Part shown: piece after piece, positions 27,355-37,751 of the stretch | How the letters are laid out: each line of letters begins with the position of its first letter | How positions within the stretch are numbered: position 1 is the first letter of the stretch | Source of the DNA: Flavobacterium sp. LC2016-13 | Lineage (GTDB): Bacteria; Bacteroidota; Bacteroidia; Flavobacteriales; Flavobacteriaceae | Direction of reading: 5' to 3' | NCBI RefSeq assembly: GCF_009707955.1 | Contig: NZ_WMDQ01000007.1 | Span: forward strand, 1-64,000 | Length of the DNA stretch: 64,000 bases | Program-made: the position numbers and the translations under genes | The notes under the pieces: model-generated | Told to the model about the DNA's origin: nothing | The model's database searches: none | What the model saw: only the letters and a program-made list of their open reading frames with translations

Positions 27355-28089
27355 TTAAAACTCAAAATTAAATCCTTTTTCAGTCAGTTTTTTGTAGATT
27401 TCGGGATCAAATTTGTACAATTTAGCGGCACGGTGCGAAACATCTTGTTGTTTTTCATCGAGTGCAACCAGTAACTTCATGTGCAAAATTTTTCTGCGGA
27501 AATTCGATTTATCCAATTCAACCCCTAATATTTCCTCATAAAGATGCATTAGTTGCAATAAGGTAAATTTTTCAGGCAAAAGATTAAAACCAATCGGTGC
27601 CTGACGAACGCGATTACGCAATTGCATCAAGCTGAATTCAAGAATTTCGTTATGGTCAAAAATTAAATCCGGAATATCTTTTATTTTATACCATTTTGCT
27701 TCAATTACAGAATTGCTCGCCTTAATGTTATAATCTTCCCGATTTACTAAAGTATAATAGCCAACCGTTATAACTCTGGTGCTTTTTACACGATCAGGAT
27801 CCGTAAATGCTTTTAGCTGTTCCAGATAAATATTGTCCAGACTTGTAAGTTCATATAATATTCGCAGCGCAGCATTGTCAACACTTTCTTCCAGATATAA
27901 ATCTCCACCAAGAAGTCCCCATTTTCCAATACTTGCCCCTTCGGCATGTTGCACCAAGAGAACTTCAAGATTTTTTTTATCAAAAGAAAATATAACGCAG
28001 TCGATCGATATACCGTCTATAACTAATTTTTTATCTGTAGTTATGTTGGTATTCGTTTCCTGAATATGTTTAGAAGGAGAAAAAGTCAT
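27355..28089 (-). CDS. Nudix-fold transcriptional regulator (NrtR/AraR-like), second of a tandem pair
   Basis: 244 residues. An N-terminal Nudix-like domain (about 20-165) is followed by a C-terminal winged helix (about 165-244). The Nudix box is broken: in 'RILYELTSL' the catalytic REUxEE acidic residues are mostly missing, so hydrolysis is unlikely and ligand binding is more probable. This domain pair is known from AraR of Bacteroides and from NrtR. The start overlaps the stop of the upstream paralog by one base (TAATG), so they form an operon. The genes are divergent from xylB-xylA and the glycan locus, which they probably control in response to xylose, arabinose or a derivative. Confidence 0.82.
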   Translation of the reverse strand: MTFSPSKHIQETNTNITTDKKLVIDGISIDCVIFSFDKKNLEVLLVQHAEGASIGKWGLLGGDLYLEESVDNAALRILYELTSLDNIYLEQLKAFTDPDRVKSTRVITVGYYTLVNREDYNIKASNSVIEAKWYKIKDIPDLIFDHNEILEFSLMQLRNRVRQAPIGFNLLPEKFTLLQLMHLYEEILGVELDKSNFRRKILHMKLLVALDEKQQDVSHRAAKLYKFDPEIYKKLTEKGFNFEF

Positions 28090-28805
28090 TAAAATTCAAA
28101 ATTAAAACCTTTCTCCGTCAGTTTTTTGTAAATATCGGGATCAAACTTATATAGTTTTGCGGCTCTGTGCGAAACATCTTGCTGTTTCTCATCTAAAGCA
28201 ACCAATAATTTCATGTGAAGAATTTTTCGTCTGAAATTAGATTTGTCCATTTCGATTCCAAGAATTTCTTCATATAAATGCATTAACTGCAGCAATGTAA
28301 ATTTTTCAGGCAATAAATTAAATCCGAGCGGAGCCTGACGAACCCTGTTGCGAAGATGTTTTAAACTATAAGCAAGGATTTCGTTATGGTCGTAAATTAA
28401 ATTCGGAATACTATTTATTTTATACCATTTGGCATCAGAAGCTGTAAAACCGGCCTTAATGTTATAATCTTCACGTTTTACCAAGGCATAATAACCAATC
28501 GTAATAACGCGTCGAAGCGGGAAACGGTCCGGGTCTCCAAATGCTTTCAACTGTTCAAGGTAAATATTGTCAAGGCCTGTAAGTTCGTTCAATAAACGAT
28601 GTGCAGCGTTATCAGTACTTTCTTTTTTATAGATCCATCCTCCGGGAAGACCCCATTTTCCTTTACTAATTCCTTCTCCGTGTTGTACCAACAGCACTTC
28701 AAGACTTCCTTTATCAAAACCAAATATAACACAGTCAATCGTGATCGCATTCATTGCAGTTTGCTCGCTCTTTAAAACTGAATCTTCATCTACATTTTCA
28801 ACCAT
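28089..28805 (-). CDS. Nudix-fold transcriptional regulator (NrtR/AraR-like), first of a tandem pair
   Basis: 238 residues, paralog of the next gene. Nudix-like domain with 'GKWGLPGGWIYKKES' and the degenerate box 'RLLNELTGL', then a winged helix whose last 80 residues differ from the paralog at only about five positions, while the Nudix domain is much more divergent. The DNA coding the shared helix differs at many silent sites, so the identity reflects selection on the protein. 'AAGAAGG' six bases before the ATG may help ribosome binding. Probable local regulator of the xylose and xyloglucan genes; the ligand is unknown. Confidence 0.83.
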   Translation of the reverse strand: MVENVDEDSVLKSEQTAMNAITIDCVIFGFDKGSLEVLLVQHGEGISKGKWGLPGGWIYKKESTDNAAHRLLNELTGLDNIYLEQLKAFGDPDRFPLRRVITIGYYALVKREDYNIKAGFTASDAKWYKINSIPNLIYDHNEILAYSLKHLRNRVRQAPLGFNLLPEKFTLLQLMHLYEEILGIEMDKSNFRRKILHMKLLVALDEKQQDVSHRAAKLYKFDPDIYKKLTEKGFNFEF

Positions 28806-29199
28806 ATCCTTCTTAAAATTTTGACAAATTAAATAAATAAAATGAATAATTGCTTTCGTAAAAGCTTTATATTTTTTTTAACGTAACAATTTTCTGATAA
28901 TCAGTGTTTTATTTAATTGCTGATTTTTGGGTTTTGTGCTTTTTATTCTTAAATGTCTGATTGTCAAATTGCTAATTCGCTATTTTTTCAATAATTTTTA
29001 TTTCACTTTAGGCACTTATTTTATTGTATCTGTAAAAATGCATATCGATTAATCTGAATAGCCAAAAAAAACACCTAATATTTTGTTAATATAGAAAAAA
29101 TGTTTTACACTTGTAGTCAAAATAACCATAAGATAAGTTCAATCTGACTATAAGTTTAAAAGAACAAAGATAATTCTATAATTAAATAAAATACCACAA
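28806..29199. promoter_or_regulatory. Divergent regulatory region between the Nudix regulators and xylB
   Basis: 394 bases without a gene. It holds two near-identical 10-mers, AATCTGAATA (29051-29060) and AATCTGACTA (29141-29150), and an inverted pair TAGTCA (29114-29119) / TGACTA (29145-29150); these are operator candidates. A minus-strand TATCTTTG lies at 29165-29172. No clean plus-strand TAnnTTTG was found for xylB, which would suit an activator-dependent promoter. Confidence 0.45.
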
Positions 29200-30693
29200 A
29201 TGCTATTTTTAGGAATTGATTTAGGAAGCTCTTCGATAAAATTATCAGTTTTCGATCCGGAAAACGGAACGACAATTGGTGCGGTTAGTGTTCCTGATTT
29301 TGAAATGCCAATTATTGCTCAGGAATTTGGCTGGGCAGAACAAGATCCTGAATCCTGGTGGCAATTTGTAAAGGACGGAATCAAACAATTAGGTTCAAAA
29401 TCTAATATTGATTTAAAGAAAATTGCCGGAATCGGAATTGCGTATCAAATGCACGGTTTGGTTTTAACCGATGAAAATCTAAATCCGGTTCGTTCTTCCA
29501 TTATTTGGTGCGATAGTCGTGCCGCGATTATTGGAGATGCAGTTTATGCTGAGATTGGAGCTGAAAATTGTCAGCAGCAAATTTTAGGAAGTCCGGGAAA
29601 TTTTACCGCTTCAAAACTAAAATGGGTAAAAGATAATCAGCCGGAAGTTTTTGCAAAAGCAAAATACATGATGCTTCCGGGCGATTTTATTGCGGCCAAA
29701 TTATCGAAAGTAGCTCAAATTAGTACTTCAGGATTATCAGAAGCAGCTTTATGGAATTTTTCTAAAGGAGAATTAGCAACAGAAATCCTTTCTCAAATGG
29801 GATTACCATCTGAAATTGTTCCTGAAATTGTTTCAAACTTCGGAATTCAGGCTACAATTCATGCTGAAATTGCTCAGGAATTAGGATTAAATCCTGATGC
29901 AAAAATAACGTACAGAGCCGGAGATCAACCGAACAATGCATTGTCATTGAATGTTTTAAAACCGGGTGAAATTGCTACAACTGCCGGAACATCTGCAGTT
30001 GTTTACGCCGTAAGCGATCAGGATGCTTACGACAAACAAAACAGAATCAATACTTTTTTACATGTTAATAATACTGAAACCGAAAAACGTAACGGAGTTA
30101 TGTTGTGCATAAACGGTTCAGGGATTTTATATCAATGGTTACGTAAAATCATGTCAGTTGACAGAACTGAATTAATTGCGTATGAAAAACTAAATGCCGA
30201 AGCTGCAAAAGTAGAAGCGGGAAGCAACGGACTTCGTTTTTATCCTTTCGGAAATGGCGTTGAGCGTATCTTCAATAATAAAAATGCAACTTCTGGAATT
30301 CAGAATTTAAACTTCAATATTCATCAACCGTCACATTTAGTTCGTGCGGCTTGCGAAGGAATCGTGTTTGCGATGAACTACGGTTTTGATGTTATGAAAG
30401 AAGTTGGAGTTTCAGGAACTGTGGTTCGTGCAGGAAATTCAAACCTGTTTTTGAGTCCGGTTTTTAGAGAAATCTTCACCAATACAACACAAACTACTTT
30501 AGAATTATACAATACTTCAGGAGCCGAAGGTGCTGCAAGAGGCGCTGCTTATGGTTTTGGATATTACAATTCACTAGACGAAGCTTTCCAGGGATTGCAA
30601 TGTTTAGACAGAATTGAACCGAATAAAATCCTGACAACTCAATATCAGGATTTATATCAAGAATGGAAAAGTCAAATTAAAATAGAACAATAA
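29200..30693 (+). CDS. xylB: Xylulokinase
   Basis: 497 residues, FGGY kinase family. It phosphorylates D-xylulose to xylulose-5-phosphate for the pentose phosphate pathway. '[17 protein letters not shown]' opens the N-terminal ATPase fold, '[10 protein letters not shown]' and 'IIWCDSRA' line the sugar site, '[11 protein letters not shown]' carries the catalytic Asp, and '[11 protein letters not shown]' is the second phosphate loop. It precedes xylA by 2 bases, so co-transcription is near certain. The xylB-xylA pair leads into susC, tying xylose catabolism to glycan import. Confidence 0.95.
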   Translation: MLFLGIDLGSSSIKLSVFDPENGTTIGAVSVPDFEMPIIAQEFGWAEQDPESWWQFVKDGIKQLGSKSNIDLKKIAGIGIAYQMHGLVLTDENLNPVRSSIIWCDSRAAIIGDAVYAEIGAENCQQQILGSPGNFTASKLKWVKDNQPEVFAKAKYMMLPGDFIAAKLSKVAQISTSGLSEAALWNFSKGELATEILSQMGLPSEIVPEIVSNFGIQATIHAEIAQELGLNPDAKITYRAGDQPNNALSLNVLKPGEIATTAGTSAVVYAVSDQDAYDKQNRINTFLHVNNTETEKRNGVMLCINGSGILYQWLRKIMSVDRTELIAYEKLNAEAAKVEAGSNGLRFYPFGNGVERIFNNKNATSGIQNLNFNIHQPSHLVRAACEGIVFAMNYGFDVMKEVGVSGTVVRAGNSNLFLSPVFREIFTNTTQTTLELYNTSGAEGAARGAAYGFGYYNSLDEAFQGLQCLDRIEPNKILTTQYQDLYQEWKSQIKIEQ

Positions 30694-30695
30694 CA

Positions 30696-32015
30696 ATGAG
30701 CACAACGAATCAATATTTTAAAAACGTCGACAAAATTAAGTTCGAAGGAAGAGAAAGTGATAATCCATTAGCGTTTAAATGGTACGATGAAAATCGTGTT
30801 GTTGCAGGAAAAACATTGAAAGAGCATTTGCGTTTTTCAATGGCTTACTGGCATACGCTATGTAATACTGGTGGAGATCCGTTTGGAGCTTCGACTGAAA
30901 CTTTTGCCTGGGATAAAAATGAAAATGCAATTTTAAGAGCTAAAGACAAAATGGATGCGGCTTTTGAATTCATGACAAAATTAGGTTTGCCATATTATTG
31001 TTTTCATGATGTTGATGTTGTAGATGATGCACCAACGTTGGCAGAATTTGAAACTCGTATTCAAACAATGGTTGAATATGCAAAACAAAAACAACAGGAA
31101 TCCGGAATTAAATTATTGTGGGGAACTTCAAACTTATTCAGCAATCCTCGTTACATGAACGGTGCTGCAACCAATCCAAACTTTGATGTTTTGGCTTACG
31201 CCGGAGCTCAGGCAAAAATTGCTATCGATGCAACTATTGCACTTGGTGGAGAAAATTATGTTTTCTGGGGAGGTCGTGAAGGATACATGAGTTTGTTAAA
31301 CACAGACATGAAAAGAGAATTAGACCATTTAGGCAGATTTTTGAATACTTGTAAAGACTACGCTCGTAAAGAAGGTTTTAAAGGAAACTTCTTAATCGAA
31401 CCAAAACCAATGGAACCAACAAAACATCAATATGATTATGATGCTGCGACTTCATTAGGTTTCATCAATAAATACGGACTTCAAAATGATTTCAAATTAA
31501 ACCTTGAAGTAAACCACGCAACACTTGCCGGACATTCTTTTGAGCACGAATTGCAAGTTGCAGTTGATGCAGGAATGTTAGGAAGCATTGATGCAAACCG
31601 TGGTGATTACCAAAATGGTTGGGATACAGATCAATTTCCAATTAATCTTCAGGAAGTAACGCAAGCAATGTTGGTTATTCTAGAAGGTGGCGGAATTCAG
31701 GGTGGTGGAGTAAACTTTGATGCTAAAGTGAGAAGAAATTCAATCGATTTAGAAGACAAATTTATCGCGCACATTTCAGGAATGGATGTTTTTGCAAGAG
31801 GATTAATCTGCGCAGATCAAATACTACAAAATACAAATTACAGAAAATTACGCACAGAGCGTTACAGTTCGTTTGACGGTGGTAACGGAGCTAAGTTTGA
31901 AAAAGGAGAATTATCTCTTGAAGATCTTAGTAAAATTGCCCGTGCAAGCGGAGAGCCTCAACCATTAAGTGGTAGACAAGAATTATTCGAACAAATTATT
32001 TCGAATGCATACTAA
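30696..32015 (+). CDS. xylA: Xylose isomerase
   Basis: 439 residues, the long class II type. It converts D-xylose to D-xylulose using two divalent metals. Family signatures include '[18 protein letters not shown]', '[10 protein letters not shown]' (catalytic His and Asp), '[16 protein letters not shown]', '[17 protein letters not shown]' (metal Glu) and '[19 protein letters not shown]'. It lies 2 bases after xylB and 48 bases before susC. Confidence 0.97.
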   Translation: MSTTNQYFKNVDKIKFEGRESDNPLAFKWYDENRVVAGKTLKEHLRFSMAYWHTLCNTGGDPFGASTETFAWDKNENAILRAKDKMDAAFEFMTKLGLPYYCFHDVDVVDDAPTLAEFETRIQTMVEYAKQKQQESGIKLLWGTSNLFSNPRYMNGAATNPNFDVLAYAGAQAKIAIDATIALGGENYVFWGGREGYMSLLNTDMKRELDHLGRFLNTCKDYARKEGFKGNFLIEPKPMEPTKHQYDYDAATSLGFINKYGLQNDFKLNLEVNHATLAGHSFEHELQVAVDAGMLGSIDANRGDYQNGWDTDQFPINLQEVTQAMLVILEGGGIQGGGVNFDAKVRRNSIDLEDKFIAHISGMDVFARGLICADQILQNTNYRKLRTERYSSFDGGNGAKFEKGELSLEDLSKIARASGEPQPLSGRQELFEQIISNAY

Positions 32016-32063
32016 ATTAAATTATAAGGTAACTAACTATAAATTTAACCAATCTTAATTATT

Positions 32064-35000
32064 ATGAAAAGCAATTATTGTATAAAAACAACACTGCTTC
32101 CGTTTTGTATGGCGCTACTGCTAAGCGTTTTTGCAATGCAATCAGGTTTTGCTCAGGATCAATCCAAATTCGTGAGCGGAAATATAACATCAGCAGATGA
32201 TAATATGGGAGTTCCGGGCGCGACTGTTTTAGTGCAGGGAACAAATATTAGCACTGCAACTGATTTTGACGGATTATATAAAATTGAAGCTAAAACCGGA
32301 GACGTACTGGTTTTTAGTTTTATGGGATATAAAACGCAAAAAATTACTGTTGGAGCCAATAGAAAAATAAATGTAACCATGCAGGCTGAAACGGCTGAAC
32401 TTAAAGAAATTGTGGTTATCGGTTACGGTACACAAAAGAAAAAGGTAAACACGGCAGCAACTTCATTAGTATCTGGAAAAGACATTCAAAATGTTGCCAG
32501 TCTTGATGTAGTAAACGCTTTGCAAGGCCAGGCTTCAGGAGTAAATGTTACTTCAACTTCAGGACAACCCGGAGCTGGAATGGCAGTAAACATTCGTGGA
32601 GTAGGAACGGCAGGAAACAGCACACCGCTTTACGTAGTTGATGGTGTGGTTGTCGATAACGGAATTGGATATCTTGATCCTTCTGCTATAGAAAGAATTG
32701 ACGTTCTTAAAGATGCTTCTGCAGGATCTATTTATGGTGCAAGAGCAGCAAACGGAGTTATTTTGGTAACTACCAAAAAAGGAAAAGATGGTAAAATGAA
32801 TGTGTCGCTTAACTCTTATACAGGTTTTCAGCAAGTTGCTAAAAAACTGGATTTATTAAACACACAGGAATATACTACAATTATGAACGAAGCTCGTGTA
32901 AATTCTGGTTTAACACCTTTATATACACCGGCGCAAGTAGCAGCAATGCCAAACCATGACTGGCAGGATGATTTATTTAAAGATGGTGCAATAAAACAAA
33001 ATCACTCGCTTACGATTAGTGGTGGAGATAAAAAATCTACAATTGCTACAGGATTGTCTTATTACGGACAAGAAGGTATGATTGGTGGTGCAACAAGTCA
33101 ATCGCAATACGATCGTATTACATTTAATGTAAACTCAACATCTGAAGTAATTGAAAATCATTTGAAAATTGGAGAAAACTTTTCATTCGCCAATATCAAA
33201 AGTTCAGGGGTTGCAGATCAGGGAATTTACAGCAACGCTATCAGAAGCTTCTTAAACGCGGCACCAATTGATGCAGTTTATGATGCAGACGGAAATTTTG
33301 CACATTCAGTAGTTGCACCAGACGTTAGTAATCCGGTTGGATCATTATATTACAACAATTTTAATGAAACTAAATCAAACCGTTACGTAGGAAACATTTT
33401 TGCAGAATTAAAATTCTTAAAAAACTTTACTTACAGAACTAGTTTTGGTGTTGATATGACAGACAGTAACTACCGTTCATTCAGACCGGTTTATTCTCTT
33501 TCAACAACAGATAATAATACGGTTTCAAGCGTAACTCAAAATGCTACTAAATCATTAGGATGGATTTTTGAAAACACGTTACAATACAAAGCGACTCTTG
33601 CCGGAGTACATAATTTTGATGTTTTGGTAGGTACTTCTGCTAAAAAGAATACATCAGATTTTATGGAAGGTACAGGGAAAAACCTAACTTTTGATGATTT
33701 TGCACACGCTTATTTAAGCAATGCTACAGATCAGACATCAAATACTGTAAAAGGAAATCGTGCAGATTATGCGATTCAATCTTATTTCGGACGTTTATTG
33801 TATGACTATGATAACAGATATTTATTTACAGCAACAATAAGAAGAGACGGTTCATCAAACTTTGCACGTTCAAGCAGATACGGAAATTTCCCGTCACTTT
33901 CTGCAGGTTGGAATGTTGATAAAGAAAGCTTCTTTCCGGAAAATAAAGTAGTAAACAATCTTAAAATTAGAGCAAGTTGGGGACAAAATGGTAACGATCA
34001 GATTCCTGCTTTTTCTTATTTATCAACGATTAGCACTTATAATAAAAGCTACCATTTCGGGACTGGAACAGAAACATTGCAAACAGGAGCAAGCCCTGAC
34101 CAACTTTCTAATCCTCGTTTAAAATGGGAAACTTCAGAACAAACCGATTTAGGTTTTGATGCTACATTGTTCACTAATTTTACTTTAACGTTCGATTATT
34201 ACGATAAAAAAACAAAAGACTGGTTAGTACTGTCATCTATTCCTGTTTATGCAGGAGCAACAGCTCCATATATTAACGGAGGAGATATTCAAAATAAAGG
34301 TTTTGAAGTTGCTTTGGCTTACCGCACGAAATTTGGAAAAGACTGGAATTTTTCTGTAAACGGAAACATTTCACACAATGAAAATAAAGTACTTAGAGTT
34401 GCCAACAGTGAAGGAATTATTCACGGAGAAACAAACTTATTGTTTCAGGGAACAGATGAGATGAACCGTGTTGAGGTTGGACAGCCAATTGGTTATTTCT
34501 ACGGATTAAAAACAGCAGGAATTTTTCAAAATGCTTCGGAAGTTGCTGCAGGCGTACAACCAAATGCACAACCTGGAGATGTTCGTTTCGTAGACTTAAA
34601 CAATGACGGAAAAATAGATGCAAACGATAAAACTAAAATCGGAAATCCAAATCCTGATTTTACGTACGGTTTAAATTTTGATCTTTCATACAAAGCATTC
34701 GATCTTTCGGTTTACACGTATGGAGTAGCAGGAAACCAAAACGTTTTCGCAGTTCATGATCCAACGCGTCCATACAGTAATAACACTACAGAAGTTTTAA
34801 ACAGATGGACAACAGAAGGAAGTTCTAACACAGTTCCAAGAGTTACTTACGGAGCAGATACAAACGGGAACTATACAAAATTCTCTGATTTATATGTTCA
34901 AAATGCAGATTTCTACAGAATTAAAAGTGCTACTATAGGATGTGATTTTACAAAATTAACAAACAAGTTAAACTTCTTTAGTAAATTCAGAGTGTATGTA

Positions 35001-35177
35001 GCAGCTAATAACCTGTTTACATTTACTAAATACCAAGGAATGGATCCTGAAATTGGATTTGGAAACAGTAACAGAGATAGCAGCGGTAACTTGACTCAAC
35101 CATGGGCAAGAGGAATTGATGTTGGATATTATCCACAGCCAAGAACGTATATGATGGGTCTTAATGTTAACTTTTAA
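32064..35177 (+). CDS. susC: SusC/RagA-type TonB-dependent outer-membrane transporter
   Basis: 1037 residues. Signal peptide to about residue 31 ('ALLLSVFAMQSGFAQ'), then a carboxypeptidase-regulatory-like domain ('GVPGATVLVQGTNIST', 'LVFSFMGYKTQKI'), a TonB-box-like segment 'ELKEIVVIGYGTQKKK', a plug domain ('NIRGVGTAGNSTPLYVVDG', 'IERIDVLKDASAGSIYGARA') and a beta-barrel to the C-terminus. It imports oligosaccharides captured by the SusD partner. The assignment to xyloglucan pieces rests on the downstream enzymes. Followed by susD after 3 bases. Confidence 0.95.
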   Translation: MKSNYCIKTTLLPFCMALLLSVFAMQSGFAQDQSKFVSGNITSADDNMGVPGATVLVQGTNISTATDFDGLYKIEAKTGDVLVFSFMGYKTQKITVGANRKINVTMQAETAELKEIVVIGYGTQKKKVNTAATSLVSGKDIQNVASLDVVNALQGQASGVNVTSTSGQPGAGMAVNIRGVGTAGNSTPLYVVDGVVVDNGIGYLDPSAIERIDVLKDASAGSIYGARAANGVILVTTKKGKDGKMNVSLNSYTGFQQVAKKLDLLNTQEYTTIMNEARVNSGLTPLYTPAQVAAMPNHDWQDDLFKDGAIKQNHSLTISGGDKKSTIATGLSYYGQEGMIGGATSQSQYDRITFNVNSTSEVIENHLKIGENFSFANIKSSGVADQGIYSNAIRSFLNAAPIDAVYDADGNFAHSVVAPDVSNPVGSLYYNNFNETKSNRYVGNIFAELKFLKNFTYRTSFGVDMTDSNYRSFRPVYSLSTTDNNTVSSVTQNATKSLGWIFENTLQYKATLAGVHNFDVLVGTSAKKNTSDFMEGTGKNLTFDDFAHAYLSNATDQTSNTVKGNRADYAIQSYFGRLLYDYDNRYLFTATIRRDGSSNFARSSRYGNFPSLSAGWNVDKESFFPENKVVNNLKIRASWGQNGNDQIPAFSYLSTISTYNKSYHFGTGTETLQTGASPDQLSNPRLKWETSEQTDLGFDATLFTNFTLTFDYYDKKTKDWLVLSSIPVYAGATAPYINGGDIQNKGFEVALAYRTKFGKDWNFSVNGNISHNENKVLRVANSEGIIHGETNLLFQGTDEMNRVEVGQPIGYFYGLKTAGIFQNASEVAAGVQPNAQPGDVRFVDLNNDGKIDANDKTKIGNPNPDFTYGLNFDLSYKAFDLSVYTYGVAGNQNVFAVHDPTRPYSNNTTEVLNRWTTEGSSNTVPRVTYGADTNGNYTKFSDLYVQNADFYRIKSATIGCDFTKLTNKLNFFSKFRVYVAANNLFTFTKYQGMDPEIGFGNSNRDSSGNLTQPWARGIDVGYYPQPRTYMMGLNVNF

Positions 35178-35180
35178 ATT

Positions 35181-36785
35181 ATGAAAACGATGAAAAAATA
35201 TATAAAACTATTAGCTCTTTCAAGCTTACTTGTTTTAGGAGCTTGTTCAGATGATTTTCTGGATACAGAATCTTCTACAAACAAAGATGAATCGAACTTT
35301 TATAAAACACCAAATGATGCTTACGAAGGTTTAGTTGCCGTTTATGATGTATTGCAACGTGAAGCTTACGGAGGACCATTATTAATTAGCGAACAAGCAT
35401 CTGATGATTGTTTTGGAGGCTACGGAACTGCGGACGCTCAGGCTGATATCGAATGGGACCGCTTTTTATATGTAAGTAATAAAGACATGAACTCTGATGT
35501 TTGGAAATATGCTTACTTAGGAATTTACAGAGCCAATATTCTATTAGAAAATCTGGACAAAGTAAACTGGGGCGCTAACACAGCATTAAAAACAAGATAC
35601 GAAGCAGAAGCTCGTTTTTTAAGAGCACACTTTCACTTTACAGCTGCGAAAATGTTCGGAGATATTATTCCTCTTGATCATACAGTGACTACAAGTGAGT
35701 TTCAATTGCCAAGACAAGCGCCAGAAGTTACTTATGCTTTAATTGCAAATGATTTAAAATTTGCTATTGATAATTTAGGTCCTGAAAACTATTCACAAAC
35801 AGGAAACGCAAATTACGGTCGTATCACAAAATGGGCTGCCGAAGCTTATTTAGCAAGAACATTTTTATTCTACACTGATTATTACGAAAAACCAGATTTA
35901 GCCGGTGTAATTACAAAAGCACAAGCTACAACTTATATCAATGATGTAGTAAGCAATAGTGGACACGGATTAGTGGCTGATTTTGCTAATCTTTGGCTTG
36001 CAGCTTCTTTCGCAAATTTTGCAGGAGAAGACAATACAGAAATGGTTTGGGCGGTTCGTTTTAACGGTTCAGGAAAAGGAGATTGGGGTTTAAATGAAGG
36101 AAACCGTTTTCAGGTAAATATTGCTCCCCGTGGAGGTAATATCGGACCTTATGCTACTGGCTGGGGAGGAGCAACTGTAAATCCTAAACTATACCAAGAA
36201 TACGCGACAGGTGATACCCGTAGAGATGCTACAATTATCAGTTACAATACAGAACAGTATAAAGGTGCACCTCTAAATTTTGATCCGGAAGCAAGAGATC
36301 AACGTCAATATACAGGATATTCATGGAAAAAATATTGCCCAATTACTAACGATGCAGGAACTGCAATTGTAGAAGCAAACGGAGGAAATTTCCAAATTGA
36401 TAACTATCAGGATTATGCTATAATTCGTTTTGCAGATGTATTGCTTATGGCAGCTGAATTAAATCTAACTTCCAATTCAACTTTAGCTATTGATGATTTT
36501 AACAGAGTTCGTGACAGAGCCTTTAAAGACACAACGCATAGAGCTACAACTCTTGATAAGGATGCCATCATGGAAGAGCGTCGTTTTGAACTAGCTCTTG
36601 AAGGACAACGTTATTTTGATTTAATCAGACAAGATATGACCATTGCAAAAAAGGCAATTGACAATAATACTGGCGCAGAATTTAATATAACTTTTAGACC
36701 AGAAACTCTAGGTTGGTTCCCATTGCCACAATCACAGGTAGTACTTTCAAACGGTACAATTAAACAAAACCCAGGTTGGAATTAA
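35181..36785 (+). CDS. susD: SusD/RagB-type glycan-binding lipoprotein
   Basis: 534 residues. Lipoprotein signal 'LALSSLLVLGACSDDF' with Cys near residue 22. The RagB/SusD alpha-helical fold is indicated by 'DAYEGLVAVYDVLQ', 'RYEAEARFLRAHFHF', 'RITKWAAEAYLARTFLF' (TPR-like helices) and the typical end 'FELALEGQRYFDLIR' ... 'WFPLPQSQ...NPGW'. It acts as the surface lid of the SusC channel. Two possible starts (ATGAAAACG or the next ATG) differ by 3 codons. Confidence 0.95.
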   Translation: MKTMKKYIKLLALSSLLVLGACSDDFLDTESSTNKDESNFYKTPNDAYEGLVAVYDVLQREAYGGPLLISEQASDDCFGGYGTADAQADIEWDRFLYVSNKDMNSDVWKYAYLGIYRANILLENLDKVNWGANTALKTRYEAEARFLRAHFHFTAAKMFGDIIPLDHTVTTSEFQLPRQAPEVTYALIANDLKFAIDNLGPENYSQTGNANYGRITKWAAEAYLARTFLFYTDYYEKPDLAGVITKAQATTYINDVVSNSGHGLVADFANLWLAASFANFAGEDNTEMVWAVRFNGSGKGDWGLNEGNRFQVNIAPRGGNIGPYATGWGGATVNPKLYQEYATGDTRRDATIISYNTEQYKGAPLNFDPEARDQRQYTGYSWKKYCPITNDAGTAIVEANGGNFQIDNYQDYAIIRFADVLLMAAELNLTSNSTLAIDDFNRVRDRAFKDTTHRATTLDKDAIMEERRFELALEGQRYFDLIRQDMTIAKKAIDNNTGAEFNITFRPETLGWFPLPQSQVVLSNGTIKQNPGWN

Positions 36786-36796
36786 TTAAAAAACAA

Positions 36797-37663
36797 ATGA
36801 TTATGAAACGTATATTATATATATTAATAGCTATAGTAACCATAGGCTCATTATTATTTTCATGTGAACCTGTTGAAGATCGAGAAAGTTTAGATGCTGT
36901 TACATTAACGCCAGCAGATGTTAAATTTTCAGTTACCCCAAATCCTGCAAACGGAAATGAAATTTTGATACAAAATGGAGATCCAGATGTACTTCCTTAT
37001 TGGAGATATGTTGATGCAACCGGAACGGAATTAGGGCATTCTAATAAATCATCAGATAAAATTATTTTTCCTTTTCCAGGAACCTATACTTTTTATTTTA
37101 CTGCCTTTGCAAGAGGAGGTTCTGTACAAGCTGCAACATCAAAAAGTGTAACAGTTACTACAACAGATTTGTCTTCTATTACAACAGATCCTAAATGGGC
37201 AATGTTGACTAACGGTGCTGCTGGTAAAACATGGGTTCTGGATATGACTAGTCCAATTGGATGGGGAGGATTAGATTTTCCTGGTAAAACAGGTGACAAT
37301 TGGAACTGGTATCCTGATTACGCTAGTAATAGCTGGGTTATGCCAAATAAAGATTGGGGAGAAATGACTTTTAACTTAGACGGAGGATATAATGTTTCTG
37401 TAAAACAAACAGCTCAGACTACAACAAGTCAAACTGCTAAAACAGGACTTTTCTCTTTTGATATTGTAAATAATAAAATGGCATTGAACAATGGCCCTGA
37501 ATTGCTGTATGGAGGTGATTATTATCCTGATGCAAGCAGCTGGACAAGTTTAAAAGTGGTTGAACTTACTGCGACTTCATTACGTTTATCCGTATTACGT
37601 GATCAAAGTAGAACGGGTGAAGGAAAAGCACAGATTATTTTCCACTACAAACCAAAACCATAA
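36797..37663 (+). CDS. Surface lipoprotein in the SusE position, probable glycan-binding protein
   Basis: 288 residues from ATG 36797 (a second ATG two codons later is equally good). Lipoprotein signal 'ILYILIAIVTIGSLLFSC', a PKD/Ig-like domain ('IIFPFPGTYTFYFTAFARGGS', about 30-115) and a C-terminal beta-sandwich-like part with many Trp ('WGGLDFPGKTGDNWNWYPDYA'), the kind of aromatic-rich surface that binds sugars. It follows susD by 11 bases and precedes a terminator. A surface glycan-binding role is inferred from position and composition; no named family was recognised. Confidence 0.7.
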   Translation: MIMKRILYILIAIVTIGSLLFSCEPVEDRESLDAVTLTPADVKFSVTPNPANGNEILIQNGDPDVLPYWRYVDATGTELGHSNKSSDKIIFPFPGTYTFYFTAFARGGSVQAATSKSVTVTTTDLSSITTDPKWAMLTNGAAGKTWVLDMTSPIGWGGLDFPGKTGDNWNWYPDYASNSWVMPNKDWGEMTFNLDGGYNVSVKQTAQTTTSQTAKTGLFSFDIVNNKMALNNGPELLYGGDYYPDASSWTSLKVVELTATSLRLSVLRDQSRTGEGKAQIIFHYKPKP

Positions 37664-37683
37664 TTTGGCTTATACATTAAAAC

Positions 37684-37725
37684 TACCGATAGGTGATCCT
37701 AAAAATCACTTATCGGTATATTTAT
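37684..37725 (+). terminator. Terminator after the susCD operon
   Basis: 14-bp stem (TACCGATAGGTGAT with ATCACTTATCGGTA, one G-U pair) followed by a T-rich tail, 21 bases after the lipoprotein stop. It could make the enzyme genes a lower-expressed read-through unit. Confidence 0.7.
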
Positions 37726-37751
37726 ATTTTTTTCAATAAAATAATTCCTGT

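Noticed and set aside
27355..28805. Calling the two Nudix genes hydrolases
   Set aside because: The catalytic REUxEE residues are missing in both, and each has a C-terminal winged helix, so a regulator role is better supported.
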